Shown piece by piece: positions 8,984 through 18,372 of a DNA stretch of 64,000 nt; position 1 is the stretch's first letter, and each line of letters opens with the position of its first letter. Source of the stretch: Thermoplasmata archaeon (GTDB lineage Archaea > Thermoplasmatota > Thermoplasmata > Methanomassiliicoccales > Methanomethylophilaceae); the NCBI GenBank assembly GCA_015063135.1, contig SUTA01000007.1, positions 35,525-99,524 of the forward strand. The letters are read 5' to 3'. The translations under genes and the position numbers were made by a program. The notes beneath the pieces were generated by a model. That model was given only the letters and a program-made list of their open reading frames with translations, did not search any database and was not told the origin of the DNA.

Positions 8984-9223
8984 TCATCTCACGGTGACCT
9001 TGAAGTTCTGGATCACGGGGTTGGCGAGGAGCTTCCTGCACATCTCCTCTCCGGCCTTGACGGCCTCGTCGGCGGGCAGGGAGGTCTCGACCTCGAACAG
9101 CTTGACGGACCTGACCTCGCCGAGCCCCTCGAATCCGAGGGCCTCGAGGGTCTTCTTGGTGTTCTTCCCCTCGGGGTCGGCGACGCCCTTTTTGAGTTCG
9201 ATTCTGATTTCGATTACTGTCAT
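8984..9223 (-). CDS. purS: Phosphoribosylformylglycinamidine synthase, PurS subunit
   Basis: 79 residues; small subunit that holds PurQ and PurL together. Typical features are IELKKGVADPEGKNTKKTLE near the N-terminus and the ending IQNFKVTVR. TGA stop. First gene of the purSLQ operon. Confidence 0.92.
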   Translation of the reverse strand: MTVIEIRIELKKGVADPEGKNTKKTLEALGFEGLGEVRSVKLFEVETSLPADEAVKAGEEMCRKLLANPVIQNFKVTVR

Positions 9224-9380
9224 TACAATACCCTATCGCGCGCGCATAGATAATGGATTTGATGGGCTGCGAGGAGTGCCTGGGGGAGCGGGCCGGGCTG
9301 GATGGATAGAACCTGCGACCGTGCCGCTGGCTGGGTACGGGGGCATCATTGCTCCAGTGGAAAAAAAGGTCGAGCGGTCA

Positions 9381-9390
9381 AGTATAAATC
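9381..9390 (+). promoter_or_regulatory. TATA box for the small gene at 9416 (leaderless)
   Basis: AGTATAAATC, centred about 30 nt upstream of the ATG at 9416. The rest of the spacer 9224-9415 shows no other feature I can support. Confidence 0.45.
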
Positions 9391-9415
9391 AGTCGAGCCC
9401 GATACGTAATCCATC

Positions 9416-9577
9416 ATGTCTCTGATGGGAACATTGGCGCGCGGTACGCTGAAACGCGCCGATGCAGAGGAAGCCTCAGGGGAGGAGGCGGAGTACGAGA
9501 TGGTGGATTTGGAGCTGGCACAGGGCTCCGAGGTCACCATCTTCATCCCGGCGGAGGGGCCCATATTCGGGCTCCGA
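9416..9577 (+). CDS. Small acidic protein, unknown function
   Basis: 53 residues if it ends at CGA (9575-9577); a TGA follows three codons later. Starts MSLMGTLARGTLKRADAEEA and is acidic in the middle. A TATA box at suitable distance and regular codon use support it as a gene; no family recognised. It lies between purS (divergent) and radA. Confidence 0.5.
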
Positions 9578-9683
9578 TGCATTGTGTGACCGCACGGTAT
9601 ATTCTTTAAATACTCTGAATCGCGAACGGCCGTTTGCCGCTACGGCAGGGCCGAAAATCCACTTTCGGGCACCCCCCGCTTTG

Positions 9684-9692
9684 GGTTAAATA
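9684..9692 (+). promoter_or_regulatory. TATA-like box for radA
   Basis: GGTTAAATA about 40 nt upstream of the radA ATG, leaving a short leader that carries the GGAGGA ribosome-binding site. Confidence 0.4.
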
Positions 9693-9726
9693 CCCTGTCG
9701 TAGTTGAGCGATACGGAGGAATCCCA

Positions 9727-10668
9727 ATGGTCACCAAAACCCTAGAAGACATACCAGGAGTAGGACCAGCCATAGCAGAAAAGCTCCGTGAAGCAGGATA
9801 CAACGAGTTGATGGCCATTGCAGTCGCTTCCCCGAAAGAGCTCGCAGAGACATGCGAGATCGGTGAGAAGAAGGCAATGGACATCATCGAGGGTGCCAAG
9901 CTTTGCGCAGACATTGGCGGTTTCGAGACGGGAGAAGATATCCTTGAGAGGAGGAAGGCCGTCACCAAGCTGACGACCGGATCCAAGGCGTTCGACGAGC
10001 TGCTCGCCGGAGGGCTGGAGAGCCAGTCCATCGTCGAGCTGTTCGGTGAGTTCGGGAGCTGCAAGACCCAGGTCTGCTTCCAGCTCGCGGTCAACGCCAC
10101 GCTGCCGGAGGAGAGGGGAGGCCTCGACTCCGACGTCATCATAATAGACACAGAGAACACGTTCAGGCCCGAGAGGATCATCCAGATGGCCAATTACCTG
10201 GGCGTCGACCCGGACGAGACCCTGAAGAGGATCCACGTCGCCAGGGCCTTCAACTCCCAGCACCAGGTGCTGCTGGTCGACAAGGCCATGGAGCTCGCCC
10301 AGACCACGAAGGTCAGGCTGTTGATCGTGGACTCTCTGACATCGCACTTCAGGGCGGAGTACGTCGGAAGGGGCGCGCTGGCGGAGAGGCAGCAGATCCT
10401 CAACCGCCACATGCACGACCTGCTGAACTTCGCAACGGTCAACAACGCGGTCATCGCCGTTACCAACCAGGTCGCGGCCAAGCCCGACGCGTTCTTCGGC
10501 GACCCCACCCGCCCCATAGGAGGGCACATCGTCGGACACACCGCTACCTTCAGGATCTACCTGAGGAAGGGGAAGGCCGGGAAGAGGATCGCCAGGCTCA
10601 TCGATTCGCCCAACCTGCCGGAGGGCGAGGCCGTCTTCATGGTCACGGAAGATGGTATTAAGGACTGA
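9727..10668 (+). CDS. radA: DNA repair and recombination protein RadA
   Basis: 313 residues; archaeal RecA/Rad51 recombinase. An N-terminal helix-hairpin-helix ([19 protein letters not shown]) precedes the ATPase core. Walker A reads GEFGSCKTQ, with Cys where RadA normally has Gly before the catalytic Lys. Walker B is in [10 protein letters not shown], and the L2 region is followed by [20 protein letters not shown]. Strong SD GGAGGA before ATG 9727. TGA stop, then a GC hairpin. Confidence 0.96.
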   Translation: MVTKTLEDIPGVGPAIAEKLREAGYNELMAIAVASPKELAETCEIGEKKAMDIIEGAKLCADIGGFETGEDILERRKAVTKLTTGSKAFDELLAGGLESQSIVELFGEFGSCKTQVCFQLAVNATLPEERGGLDSDVIIIDTENTFRPERIIQMANYLGVDPDETLKRIHVARAFNSQHQVLLVDKAMELAQTTKVRLLIVDSLTSHFRAEYVGRGALAERQQILNRHMHDLLNFATVNNAVIAVTNQVAAKPDAFFGDPTRPIGGHIVGHTATFRIYLRKGKAGKRIARLIDSPNLPEGEAVFMVTEDGIKD

Positions 10669-10678
10669 ACCGCAATAA

Positions 10679-10695
10679 GGGGGGCGTGGCCCCCC
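10679..10695 (+). terminator. GC hairpin after radA whose loop is the next gene's GTG start
   Basis: GGGGGGC/GCCCCCC stem (7 bp) with a GTG loop, 10 nt after the radA TGA. The loop triplet is also the best start codon for the downstream methyltransferase. Confidence 0.5.
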
Positions 10696-11681
10696 AATAT
10701 TTCTTCGAGCTCTCGGGCGAGTCCAAGGACATGCCGCCCGCCGAGATCGCAGGCTGCCTCAGAGCCGAGGCCGACCAGTACGAGATCGTCGCCGAGGGGC
10801 CGGGCTATCTGATAGCATCGTTCGATTCGCAGTTCTTCCCCGGGGTGGCCGAAAGGCTCGCAATGACCCATTCTTGCGGCCGCTACCTCGGTGCCTACGA
10901 CCCGGACGACCTCTCGGGCCTCGAGAACGCTGAGCTCCCGCCTGGAACATTCGCCATCCGCGCCAAGCGCTACAAGGGTATGATGAAGGATGTGGACTCC
11001 CAGGGGCTAATCCGCCGCATCGGAGGGGTGCTCTCTGTCCACAACGATGTCAATCTGAAGGAGCCGGACACAGTTGTGAGGCTCCAGATGTGCGACCGGG
11101 CCCACGTCTACATCGAGGAGCACGTCACGGAGACCGACCTCCTGGAGAAGCGCAAGGTTGGCGAGAGGCCCTTCTTCTCTCCGATCTCCCTGCATCCGAA
11201 GTATGCCAGGGCGCTCATCAATCTCACCGGGGTGAAGCGCGGCGGGACCGTCCTGGACCCGTTCTGCGGCACCGGGGGCATCGTGATCGAGGCGGCCGAG
11301 ATGGGCATGAAGGCCATGGCCTCTGACTTCGACGAGGAGATGGTCATAGGGTGCCGCGAGAACATGGACTTCTATGGTCTGGCACTTCACGATTTCGATG
11401 TCCTCGACATCGGCGACATCGGTGACAGGTTCCATGATGTGGATGCCATCTGCACCGACCCGCCCTACGGCCGGTCCACCAAGACCGGAGGGGAGGAGAT
11501 CGCCGAGATCTACCGCCGCGCGGGGGATGCCTTCCCGAGGTCCCTCAAACCCGGATGCCGTGCGGGCGTCGTGCTGCCGTTCGCCATGGAGTTCCCCACC
11601 ATGGAGCTCGAGGGGATGTACCTTCAGAGGGTCCACGGCTCGCTTTCGCGGCATTATCACGTGTTCCGCGCGCTCGAGCGA
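10686..11681 (+). CDS. tRNA (guanine10-N2)-methyltransferase-like, TrmG10 type
   Basis: 331 residues. An N-terminal THUMP-like region (QYFFELSGESKDMPPAEI) is followed by a Rossmann methyltransferase with SAM motif VLDPFCGTGGIVIEAA and catalytic motif TDPPYGRS. GTG start at 10686, chosen because the family begins at YFFELSGE. The protein ends HVFRALE then CGA (11679-11681); the next bases are the AT-rich promoter of the GGGP synthase gene. Standard-code reading would extend through that promoter to a TAA. Confidence 0.85.
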
Positions 11682-11740
11682 GCGCGAATGTTTAATAAGG
11701 AGCGCGCATAAGTGCGCACATAAGGCGAAGGCCGAGCGTG

Positions 11741-12484
11741 ATGACGATGAACGTTCACCAGTATCTCATGGACAGGATTGCGAAAGGCACGATCCACATG
11801 TCCCTCCTCGATCCCGACAAGCAGTCTGCAGAGGAGGCCGGAAAGATCGCACTCAAGATGAAGGAGGCCGGTTCCGACGCTGTGATGATCGGCGGTTCCA
11901 CCGGAGTCAACGCAGAGAACCTGTCCGCGACCGCCAAGGCCATCCGCGAGATGTCCGGGCTCCCCACGATCCACTTCCCCAGCGGGCCCGCGGAGCTCTC
12001 CCCGGACGTCGATTCCATCTTCTTCATGAGCCTGATGAACAGCGCCGACCTCAACATGGTCATGGGATACCAGGTCTACGGCGCCCCCGTCATTAGGAAG
12101 CTTGGCATCGAGACCATCTCCATGGGCTATGTCATCGTCGAGCCCGGGATGAAGGTCGGAGAGGTCGGCAAGGCAATGCTGGTCAAGCGCGACGAGGTCA
12201 AGAAGGCCGTCGCCTACGCCATCGCATGCGAGATGTTCGGCATGGATTTCGTCTACTTCGAGGCTGGATCCGGAGCTCCCGAGCCCGTACCCACCGAGAT
12301 CGTCGCAGCCGTCAAGGCCGCTGTCAAGATCCCCGTCATCATCGGCGGAGGCATCAGGACCCCCGAGGCCGCCGAGGCCATAAGGAAGGCCGGGGCCGAT
12401 GCCATCGTCACCGGCACGTTCATCGAGCAGTGCAGCGACGATTCCAAGCTGAAAGCCGTCGTCGCAGCCTCCAAGGGACTCTGA
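11741..12484 (+). CDS. (S)-3-O-geranylgeranylglyceryl phosphate synthase
   Basis: 247 residues; makes the first ether bond of archaeal lipids from sn-glycerol-1-phosphate and GGPP. TIM-barrel landmarks: HMSLLDPDK, DAVMIGGSTGV, HFPSGPAELS, FVYFEAGSGAPEPV and VIIGGGIRTPEAA. ATG 11741; an internal ATG at 11747 is possible. A TATA-like TTTAATAAGG lies near 11690. TGA stop, 1 nt before the next gene. Confidence 0.93.
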   Translation: MTMNVHQYLMDRIAKGTIHMSLLDPDKQSAEEAGKIALKMKEAGSDAVMIGGSTGVNAENLSATAKAIREMSGLPTIHFPSGPAELSPDVDSIFFMSLMNSADLNMVMGYQVYGAPVIRKLGIETISMGYVIVEPGMKVGEVGKAMLVKRDEVKKAVAYAIACEMFGMDFVYFEAGSGAPEPVPTEIVAAVKAAVKIPVIIGGGIRTPEAAEAIRKAGADAIVTGTFIEQCSDDSKLKAVVAASKGL

Positions 12485-12485
12485 C

Positions 12486-12845
12486 ATGTCCTACGACGAG
12501 CGCCCCTCGTACAATACGCCCATCTCCCCCAGGGCCCCCATGTGGCTGACCCCCGAGGAGAGGGCCGCAGGCATCACCAAGGACCTCAAGGTCGCCGCGC
12601 GCAGGTTCCTGTGCCCTAACTGCGGTCACGAGTTCAGTCTGTTCCAGTCTAGGGCCGTCGCCTGCAAGGCGTGCCCGAAGGCGAACCAGAACTGCCCGTA
12701 CGTCAGGTGCCCCTACTGCGACAACGAGTATCCTCTCCAGGGATTCATCGTCCCGGACAACAAGCAGGATGCCGTCCACATGAATAATTACGCGGACGGA
12801 GTGTTCAACCACTGGCAGGACAGCTACGGCAACAATCGCAGGCGA
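12486..12845 (+). CDS. Zinc-ribbon protein, unknown function
   Basis: 119 residues ending at CGA (12843-12845). Several Cys pairs (FLCPNCGHEF, ACKACPKANQNC, VRCPYCDNEYPL) suggest two zinc ribbons. ATG 12486 follows the GGGP synthase stop by 1 nt, so it is likely co-transcribed. One base separates its CGA from the CGA of the convergent ATPase gene. Confidence 0.7.
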
Positions 12846-12846
12846 A

Positions 12847-14484
12847 TCGCTTCCTCTGGATGCAGAGCATCTGAGGGTGCCTGTTCAGGAATGCTGCCAC
12901 ATCTAGGTCCCTGACCTGCGAGTGCCACATCCCAGTGGCGGAGTCCTTCGCTTCATCCTGGGCCTTCACGATGCCGATGGCCTCGGTGACCACCTGCAGG
13001 AGCGTGCGGGAGCCGTCCATCAGCTCCCTGGCAACCGCGATGATGTCGGCTATCGTGCGCGCCTGGCTCATGTCGTAAATCGCGGCCACGGGCGCGTTGA
13101 CCTGATAGGTCCCGATCTCGATGGACCTTACGGAGGACGCGGTGACGCTGACCTCCTTCCTGCCCTTCTCGTAGCTGATGCCCTTGGACACGGGGTACCT
13201 GTCCTTCGGGATCGAGAATTCGAAATCCCTCTCGGTTTTCTGCACATCGGCCTTCCTGACGCTGAAGCCGTCCATGACGACCACTGTGTCGGCGGATCTC
13301 GCAACCTCGGGGTCCCCGGACACGATGAAGGTGGCCACCGTGGCGGATGCGAGGGCGGGTCCGGCCTCGGTCAGGGGGACCATGGCGCCGGAATCATCCA
13401 TGAAGCCCCTCCTGAGGGTCTCGGGGGAGACGTACTCTTCGTCTATTATGAGCAGCTTGGAGGTGAGCTCGATGTACTCCGACATCGAGACGTACTCGGA
13501 ATGGCAGCCGCACAGGGATGCGGCCTTGGCCGCCGAGGCCTCCCCGAATTCGGGGGAGTCCTTCAGGAACATCGAAACGTCCACGGAATCGGCCGGGCGG
13601 CCGGACTCCGAGACCACGAACGAGGCGCAGGGGAAGGAGATGACGTACTCCCTGCCGTCTCCGGGGATGTGGTTGTAAGGCCCGGCGGCTATGGCATCGG
13701 CCAGTGTGGACCTCCCGCTCCTCGGGGCTCCGAGGACGACGTTCATGTGCCTCTTCACGCCCCATCCCGCGATGGGGTCCCCGTTGGGGACATCGAAGGT
13801 GACCTTTAGGGAATCGTCGCAATGGAACGGCACTGCCCCGCTCATGGGCGCCAGCTCGTCCTCCCTGCGGGGCAGGACGGAGCCGTCGGCGACGAACGCC
13901 ACCAGGCCCCTCTCTTTGAGGTGGCTCCTGATGAACTCCGCGTTCTCGGCGGTCTGGATGTGGTTGTACAGCTTGGACTGCTTGTACGAGGGGTAGATCA
14001 TCGATTCCCCGACGACGCATTTGATCCTGACGTAGATGAGCTCCTCCATCGCCGCGGCGGACACCTTCCCGCCGGCGGACGGGAGGTCGGCGGTGAACCT
14101 GGCCTCCACATAGTAGGGGGTGATGACGACCGACCACCTCTCCAGGATCTCCTGGCCCGGGCGGGGGATGAACAGCTCCCCTCCGTCGGTCTTGGGTATC
14201 GGCGACCTGGCATACGTCCTGCATGCCTCCCAGAAGCGCCTGGCTATGAGGTCCCTGAGAGCGATCTCCCTGACCTTGGTGCTGTAAGTGTCCTCCGGGA
14301 ACATCGCCCTCTTCATGGGGACGCGGACGCGCATGGCCGTGTGGCCGGCGCGGTCATTCTGGATGTCGTCGAAGAAAAGCTCGAAATCCTCCAGGACGAA
14401 GCTGTTCTGGAGGTTCTTGTACTTGGCGAACGGCTTCCCGTCCGCATTCCTCAGGGTCCCCTTCAGGACCTCTTCGGATGCCAT
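12847..14484 (-). CDS. Predicted ATPase of the ABC class (COG3044-like) with altered Walker A
   Basis: 545 residues. Family landmarks: GLVAFVADGSVLPRRED, YNHIPGDGREYVI and the Walker B LLIIDEE. The P-loop reads GAPRSGRST, with Arg (AGG codon) in place of the catalytic Lys. The C-terminal AAFLNRHPQML corresponds to the family's conserved ending and is followed shortly by CGA (12847-12849). Biochemical role unknown. It is preceded by the gene at 14493 with an SD-like GAGGTGG. The Lys-to-Arg change may leave it unable to hydrolyse ATP. Confidence 0.78.
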
Positions 14485-14492
14485 CGTCCACC

Positions 14493-14873
14493 TCGGCGGT
14501 ACTTGCTGTACTTGTCGAGGAGCCTGCAGATCCTGTCGTACTCGTCCTTGCTGAGGTCGCCGGACTCGACGAAGGTCTTGGCGAAGTCCTTGGCATCCCT
14601 GGTGGAGACGCGGGACGCCTTGGCGATGATAGATGCGAGGAAGGACGACGCCTTCGACGGGTCCATGGACGATGCGCTCAGGATCTCGTTCATGTCGTAC
14701 TTGAACGGGTTGATCTTGTGGGTGTTGAGCATCGCCTGCTTCTTCGTGGATTCCTTGGTCCTGACCGGCTTGTTCTTCTTCGCGCCGGCCTTGTCCCCGC
14801 CGTATTGGGAGGACGCAACGGGCGTTTTCACAACGACCTTGTTCGTCCTCGTCGTGGTTGTCTTCTCAGGCAA
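14493..14873 (-). CDS. Small basic protein paired with the ABC-class ATPase
   Basis: 126 residues ending DKYSKYR then CGA (14493-14495). Lys/Thr-rich N-terminal tail (TTTTRTNKVVVKT), then a helical region (ASSFLASIIAKASRVSTRDAK). No family recognised. I use a TTG start at 14873, preceded by GGAG 8 nt upstream, because the TATA box at 14909-14918 puts the transcript start near 14887. The ATPase ATG lies 8 nt after the CGA, inside a short operon. Confidence 0.6.
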
Positions 14874-14908
14874 GAATATTACTCCGTTGAGGCAACGAAT
14901 CACGAATC

Positions 14909-14918
14909 TATATAAAAA
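14909..14918 (-). promoter_or_regulatory. TATA box for the 14493/ATPase operon
   Basis: TTTTTATATA on the minus strand; predicted transcript start near 14887, leaving a leader of about 14 nt with GGAG. Confidence 0.55.
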
Positions 14919-14960
14919 GGTACACGCGCGGGGACGCCATCGGCCACTGGCCGTCCGAGA

Positions 14961-14970
14961 ACGTTAATAT
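14961..14970 (+). promoter_or_regulatory. TATA-like box for the AlbA_2 membrane protein (leaderless)
   Basis: ACGTTAATAT centred 27 nt before the ATG at 14993. Confidence 0.45.
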
Positions 14971-14992
14971 CCCCCTAGGCCTACGGGTCGGC

Positions 14993-16186
14993 ATGGGAGA
15001 GGACCAGACCATCGGGGACAGTCGCCGCCCGGCCATGGAGCGCGGATTGACCCAGCAGGCATTCGCTGTTTACATCGTCCTGCTGGCCGCCTCGTGTATA
15101 GCCCTGATCCTCGCATCGTACTTCAGGCAGATAGGGGACCTCATCCTGATCATCCCGATGATAATCCTGCAGCTGGCGGCGATCGTCACCGACAGGCAGG
15201 AGGTCCACGTCCCCCCGCTCATCATCGTCCTGATGGTGGCCACGTTCTTCCTGTCATTCCTGGGGCTGGGATTCCGCAACATGGACCAGGTGGGATTCAT
15301 AGCCAGCATCCTCCAGGGCGTTAATCTGATGATGATCGGCCTGGTGGTCCTCTACGCCCTGATGAAGGGGCATCCCTCGTCCATGAACAGCCCGATGGTC
15401 ATATTCATCTCGGAGTGCGTCGCCATCGCCATATTCACCATCATGAAGGTGGTGCAGTACTACGTCTCGGAGTACTGGGACCCCATGAGCCCCGTGGCCA
15501 TCGACCGCCTCATGGAGGAGATGCTGGGGGTCTTCCTCGGGTCCCTGCTCATCGGGATACTGTTCCTCTTCGAAAAGACCCAGAGGCAGTTCGAGTATCT
15601 CCTGAACACCTTCATGCGCGGCACGAAGGAGAGGGGCAACGAGATCGCACCCAGCGAGGTCTTGAAGCAGGAGGCGCTGCGCCTCATGCGCGAGGGCGAG
15701 TCCGGGAAGGTCGAGTTCAAGTCCACCATGAGAGTGAACTTGGAGACGAAGGAGAGGGACAAGAGGATGGAGAAGGCCGTCCTGAAGACCTTGGTCGCCT
15801 ATCTGAACACCGACGGCGGCGTTCTGCTGGTCGGCGTCGACGATGAGGGGAACCCCAGGGGGCTGGAGGAGGACAACTTCGAGAACATCGACAAGATGAA
15901 TCTCCACCTCACCCACATGATCACCAATGCCATCGGCGACGAGTTCCTGCCCTATATCTGGTTCACCGTCCTCGACTTCGACGGCAAGCAGGTCGTCATG
16001 ATCAGCTGCGACAAGTGCAGAAAGCCGGTGTTCTACAGGGAGGGCAAGACCGAGGAGTTCTATGTGCGCTCCGGGCCTTCCAGCATCGTCCTGACCGGCA
16101 AGAGCCTGGTCAACTACGTGAGCAACAGGTCCAAGAAGGCCAGGACCAAGATCCTGGACGAGGCCAGGCTCGAGGGTCTGCAGCGA
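14993..16186 (+). CDS. Membrane protein with C-terminal AlbA_2 (Schlafen-type) domain
   Basis: 397 residues. About five or six transmembrane helices fill residues 20-195, followed by a cytoplasmic AlbA_2 domain: GESGKVEFKSTM, LVAYLNTDGGVLLVGVDDEG, ISCDKCRKPVF and EEFYVRSGPSS. This domain is linked to nucleic-acid binding or cleavage and to regulators, often with helicase domains; fusion to a membrane anchor is less common. It ends RLEGLQ then CGA (16184-16186), and a T-rich run follows immediately. Function unknown. Confidence 0.75.
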
Positions 16187-16222
16187 TTCTTCTTATCTTA
16201 ATACCGTGAAAATGGTAAGGGT

Positions 16223-16240
16223 GCCCGCCCGGAGGCGGGC
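16223..16240. terminator. GC hairpin between convergent genes
   Basis: GCCCGCC/GGCGGGC stem of 7 bp with a CGGA loop, followed by TGTTTT. Placed between the AlbA_2 gene and the small membrane protein on the other strand. Confidence 0.55.
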
Positions 16241-16256
16241 TGTTTTGGGGTGATGA

Positions 16257-16517
16257 TCACTCGCTCTTTTCCTTGAGGGCCTTCTTGGCCTTCCCGAGGG
16301 ACCTTGCGATCAGGAGGGTCATGATGACGGCAAGGACGGTGACGATGATGGCGTACACCGTCAGTCCGGCGAGGTCGTCCTCGGTTCCGAAGACGGCGGC
16401 GACGGCCTGCTTGATAGCCTCGTTCCATGCCAGGGCGGCAACGAGTCCGAACGCTGCGGTGATGAGCGCGGCGAACGTCTCGAGCAACTGAATCTTGAAC
16501 TCGTCAGTTCCAGCCAT
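16257..16517 (-). CDS. Small two-helix membrane protein (DUF5654-like)
   Basis: 86 residues, two transmembrane helices around AFGLVAALAWNEAIK and VYAIIVTVLAVIMTLLI, ending in a Lys-rich tail. It resembles the short archaeal DUF5654 family, but I base that on memory of the motif, not a search. TGA stop. Confidence 0.6.
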   Translation of the reverse strand: MAGTDEFKIQLLETFAALITAAFGLVAALAWNEAIKQAVAAVFGTEDDLAGLTVYAIIVTVLAVIMTLLIARSLGKAKKALKEKSE

Positions 16518-16564
16518 GCATCGTGAATCCGAATCGGTTGTATATAAGCCTTAGATGGGGATCA

Positions 16565-16650
16565 TGGTGCGGGGAAGGGGATTCGAACCCCTGAATCGCT
16601 AAGAACAGGATCTTAAGTCCTGCGCCTTTGGCCAGCTCGGCTACCCCCGC
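16565..16650 (-). tRNA. tRNA-Leu, anticodon UAA, with encoded CCA
   Basis: Reads GCGGGGGTAGCC... with a class II variable arm. The anticodon stem-loop CAGGACTTAAGATCCTG gives UAA, the T arm has GGGGTTCGAATCCCC, and a 7-bp acceptor stem is followed by A and a genomically encoded CCA (16565-16567). It decodes UUA/UUG leucine. Confidence 0.95.
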
Positions 16651-16712
16651 TCGCAACCCGAATAGGCGCTGTTGATTAAACCATTATCTACGACCGAGCC
16701 GATACGAGTGCC

Positions 16713-17108
16713 ATGGCCTACAGGATTCCGACGGAGGAGCAGGTGGCGGACGCCATAGCGGATGTGATGTCCAGGCAGCCCCATGTGCGCTCCCAGAGGG
16801 AGTTGGTCATGCTGGTCTCCACGGAGTTGATGTGCGACGACCAGGACTACCGCATAGGCGCCGCCAGGATCCGCAGGGTCGGTGTGAGGAACGCGCTCTT
16901 CGATGTAACGATAAGCTACGCCCACGACAGCCGCGGGATGTCCAGCATCACATGCCCGGTGTGCGGGGGCAGCCTGGAATCGGTGATGAATCGCACCCTG
17001 GACGGCGGATGCATCGAGCTGAGGAGGGTCTGCGAGGACTGCGGCTACAGGGCCGACCCCGGTAGCGCCCGCCCCAGCAGGTACGTGTTCGACAGGAGGC
17101 TCAGGCGA
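16713..17108 (+). CDS. Zinc-ribbon protein, unknown function
   Basis: 131 residues ending YVFDRRLR then CGA (17106-17108). Two Cys pairs (ITCPVCGG and VCEDCGYR) indicate a C-terminal zinc ribbon; the N-terminal half looks helical (PTEEQVADAIADVM, HVRSQRELVMLV). The CGA overlaps the ATG of the next gene as CGATG, the same geometry as the TGATG overlaps in the fpo operon. A TATA-like GATTAAA lies near 16675. Confidence 0.65.
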
Positions 17109-17359
17109 TGTCCGAGAGGGCCGACAAGCTCAGGGAGGCGGAGGAGCTGCTAAACCGCGCGGCCGACCTCATGGACGAGGCCCTGAGGATGTCCGGCATG
17201 GAATCGCGCTCCGGGGACGACTCGGAGACCATCAGGAGGATAGCCTCCTCGGACAGCTACGGCGGGTCGCTCCGCAACATAGCCAGGGACATGGATTACC
17301 AGGAGGAGGAACAGCCCTGCTGGACCCAGCCCCTCACATCCCCCAAGAACCAGTTCCGA
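17108..17359 (+). CDS. Small hypothetical protein translationally coupled to the zinc-ribbon gene
   Basis: 83 residues, helical N-terminus (ADKLREAEELLNRAADLMDEA), then a Ser/Arg-rich region. Ends PKNQF then CGA (17357-17359), one base before the CGA of the convergent dehydrogenase. No family recognised. Confidence 0.55.
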
Positions 17360-17360
17360 T

Positions 17361-18347
17361 TCGCGCCAGCCTATGGGGGATATCCTTCCCCTCGCCCATG
17401 GCCTTTATGGCTTCCATGCAGCCGACTGCCATCCCGCGGACGGACGTCTCGCAGTAGAAAGCCATGTGATGCGTGAGGACCACGTTGTCCATGGCCCTGA
17501 GGCGCTCCATGTAGGGGTTCGAGATCTCGGTTCCGGAGCAGTCATAGTAGTAGAAGCTGAACTCGTCCTCGACGACGTCGATCCCGGCTCCCCCGATGCT
17601 CCCGGATTCCAGGGCCTCGATCAGGGCCTCCGTGTCCACGATGGCACCGCGGGCGGTATTTATCAGCACCGCGTCGTCCTTCATCTTCTCGAAGACGGAG
17701 CTGTTGAACATGTGGTATGTCTCCCCGTTGAGCTCGACATGGATGGAGACTATATCGCAGGTCTCGAGGAGCTCGTCGAATCCCACCCTATGTGCCAGCT
17801 TGTCGGCGGCGGGGGACGGGCTGCGGTTGCAGTAGTAGGTCTCGCATCCGAACCCGGACAGGGTCTCGAGCACTTTCAGTCCTATCCTGCCGGTGCCCAC
17901 TATGCCCACCTTGAGCTCCCCGAGGGACCTTCCGAGCATGCCGTTCAGCCTGAAGTCGTTGGCCAGGTTCCTGGCCTCTATCTTCTTGATGTTGCGGCTC
18001 ACCATGAGCATGAGGAGCACGGTGTACTCCGCCACCCCGATCGGCTCGTAGGTGACGTTGGTCACGATCATCCCCGTCTCCTTGGCATGGGCGATGTCGA
18101 TGTGGTCGAAGCCGATGGTGCGGGTGCCGATCATCCTGACCCCCACAGACCTGAAGGCGTCCATGAGCTCGGGGTCGATCTTGCTGGTGATGATGCTGAT
18201 GGCATCGTAGCCCTCGGCCAGCCTGTAGTTGTCCATGCTGGGCGGTTCTTCCGTGTACCCGAACTCCAGGCCCAGCTCCTTGGCGTAGCGGTCGAAGAAG
18301 ACCTTCTCGTCGAACATCCTCATGTTGTAAACGAAGAACCTCGTCAT
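17361..18347 (-). CDS. D-isomer 2-hydroxyacid dehydrogenase (D-lactate dehydrogenase/VanH-like)
   Basis: 328 residues; NAD-dependent interconversion of 2-oxoacids and D-2-hydroxyacids. Substrate domain GTRTIGFDHIDI, NAD motif VGIVGTGRIG, catalytic region INTARGAIVD, then AGIDVVEDE and THHMAFYCETSV with the catalytic His. The D-LDH/VanH branch is suggested by DVVEDEF and the FYYYD stretch. It ends GKDIPHRLA then CGA (17361-17363); eight more codons would precede a TGA under the standard code. Confidence 0.85.
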
Positions 18348-18372
18348 CTGACCGCCCCAATCGGCAATCAGA

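Noticed and set aside
9240..9415. RNA gene in the purS-9416 spacer
   Set aside because: No tRNA-like or other recognisable fold; only a TATA box near 9386 can be supported.
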